DNA of 64,000 bases from assembly GCA_965230345.1 (NCBI GenBank), contig CBDDKR010000001.1, positions 62,001-126,000 on the forward strand. Direction: 5' to 3'. Source of the stretch: JADKBO01 sp965230345 (GTDB taxonomy: Bacteria; Bacteroidota; Bacteroidia; Chitinophagales; Saprospiraceae). A program made the position numbers and the translations under genes. Shown here in pieces: positions 63,539 to 64,000 of the stretch. Each line of letters starts with the position of its first letter. Position 1 is the stretch's first letter. A model generated the notes under the pieces. It had not been told where the DNA came from and ran no database searches. It worked only from the letters and a program-made list of their open reading frames with translations.

Positions 63539-64000
63539 ATGAAACCTAGTCTCACTTTATTGTTATTCTCAATATTGTTAAGTAGTTGTACGCACTCTTA
63601 CTATATAGCAAATGTGCCTATTACTCCTTCTTTCAATGGTAAAAATGAATTGTACCTAAAAGGTGCTTATAATATTAGTGATGAAATAGAATCCTTTGAT
63701 GGTCAAGTTGGATACTCAATAACAAATAATTGGGCAGTTTCTTCTGCTTTCTATTTCGCACGAGGGATTGATAACATAAAAAACAATAATGGATTTGGCC
63801 AATATTTAGAGTTGAGCCTAGGTTACTTCAATGAATTAAATGAAAATTTTTATTTAGAGACTTATTTTGGACTTGGAAAGAATAATCAATTACATCGTTA
63901 TAGTGTAAATGAGCAAGGTAGATTTAAATTCAATAGATATTTTGTACAACCTACATTTAAATTGGATTTGGATATCATTGAATTTATAGTTGGAACAAGA
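63539..64000 (+). CDS. lipoprotein, probable outer-membrane beta-barrel-like protein (3' end outside window)
   Basis: An open frame runs to the window edge. MKPSLTLLLFSILLSSC is a signal peptide with lipobox LSSC. Beyond it, alternating polar/aromatic strands (NELYLKGAYNI, GQVGYSITNNWAVSSAFYFARG, YLELSLGYFNEL, FYLETYFGLGKNN) with the rhythm of small outer-membrane barrels are seen. An in-frame ATG six bases upstream (63533) is an alternative start; the -7 box at 63514-63521 favours 63539 slightly. Function unknown. Confidence 0.7.
   Translation, partial: MKPSLTLLLFSILLSSCTHSYYIANVPITPSFNGKNELYLKGAYNISDEIESFDGQVGYSITNNWAVSSAFYFARGIDNIKNNNGFGQYLELSLGYFNELNENFYLETYFGLGKNNQLHRYSVNEQGRFKFNRYFVQPTFKLDLDIIEFIVGTR

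Overview
This is a low-GC bacterial chromosome segment from a member of the Bacteroidota. The evidence is: secreted proteins ending in type IX secretion system (T9SS) sorting domains of both kinds (a short 'Por secretion tail' and a gliding-associated C-terminal domain); many upstream boxes matching the phylum's TAnnTTTG -7 element; no Shine-Dalgarno-like leaders; a Bacteroidota-type NtrY-like kinase; and gliding/SprB/PKD repeat proteins. The futalosine-pathway gene mqnC suggests a Saprospira- or Cytophaga-like group rather than a typical Flavobacterium, but that placement is inference.

Layout. 1-2.7 kb: truncated NtrY-like histidine kinase and a small P-loop kinase. 2.9-6.2 kb (minus): secreted thioredoxin-like protein fused to repeats and a T9SS tail. 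6.8-9.3 kb: penicillin-binding protein 1A. 9.28-10.0 kb: a stretch without protein genes holding three tandem minus-strand units, each with a conserved core and an intrinsic terminator, read here as a family of small RNAs. 10.2-13.2 kb: mqnC, purine nucleoside phosphorylase, LysM protein. 13.2-19.7 kb (minus): fabH, then efp-accB-accC-MsbA-like ABC transporter-T9SS cargo. 20.1-25.9 kb: thioredoxin-SPOR fusion, glycosyltransferase, uvrB, xerC, hpf. 26.0-39.5 kb: the information-processing block tRNA-Thr/Tyr/Gly/Thr, tuf, tRNA-Trp, secE, nusG, rplK-rplA-rplJ-rplL, rpoB, rpoC, in the same order known from E. coli, preceded by a complete TTTG-N18-TAnnTTTG promoter and closed by a strong terminator. 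39.7-42.1 kb: PA-domain T9SS protein. 42.3-50.3 kb (minus): cdsA-ribF-glycosyltransferase, rplS, and two tandem paralogous PKD/gliding-type proteins. 50.8-56.8 kb (minus): dnaK, two thioredoxin-fold proteins, superoxide dismutase, Omp28-like T9SS protein. 57.0-64 kb: zinc-binding small protein, DUF389 membrane protein, surface-type lipoprotein, tRNA-Lys, YfhO-like membrane protein, NlpC/P60 hydrolase, and a truncated lipoprotein at the edge.

Together the genes are mostly housekeeping: transcription and translation machinery, fatty-acid initiation (FabH, AccB, AccC), cell-wall synthesis and remodelling (PBP1A, LysM, NlpC/P60), DNA repair and chromosome resolution. Superimposed is an envelope/secretion layer with an unusual number of extracytoplasmic thioredoxin folds (at least five). 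No insertion sequence, phage, CRISPR array or obvious acquired island is visible. The most novel-looking feature is the 9.28-10.0 kb small-RNA array. All functional assignments come from reading motifs; no database search was possible.
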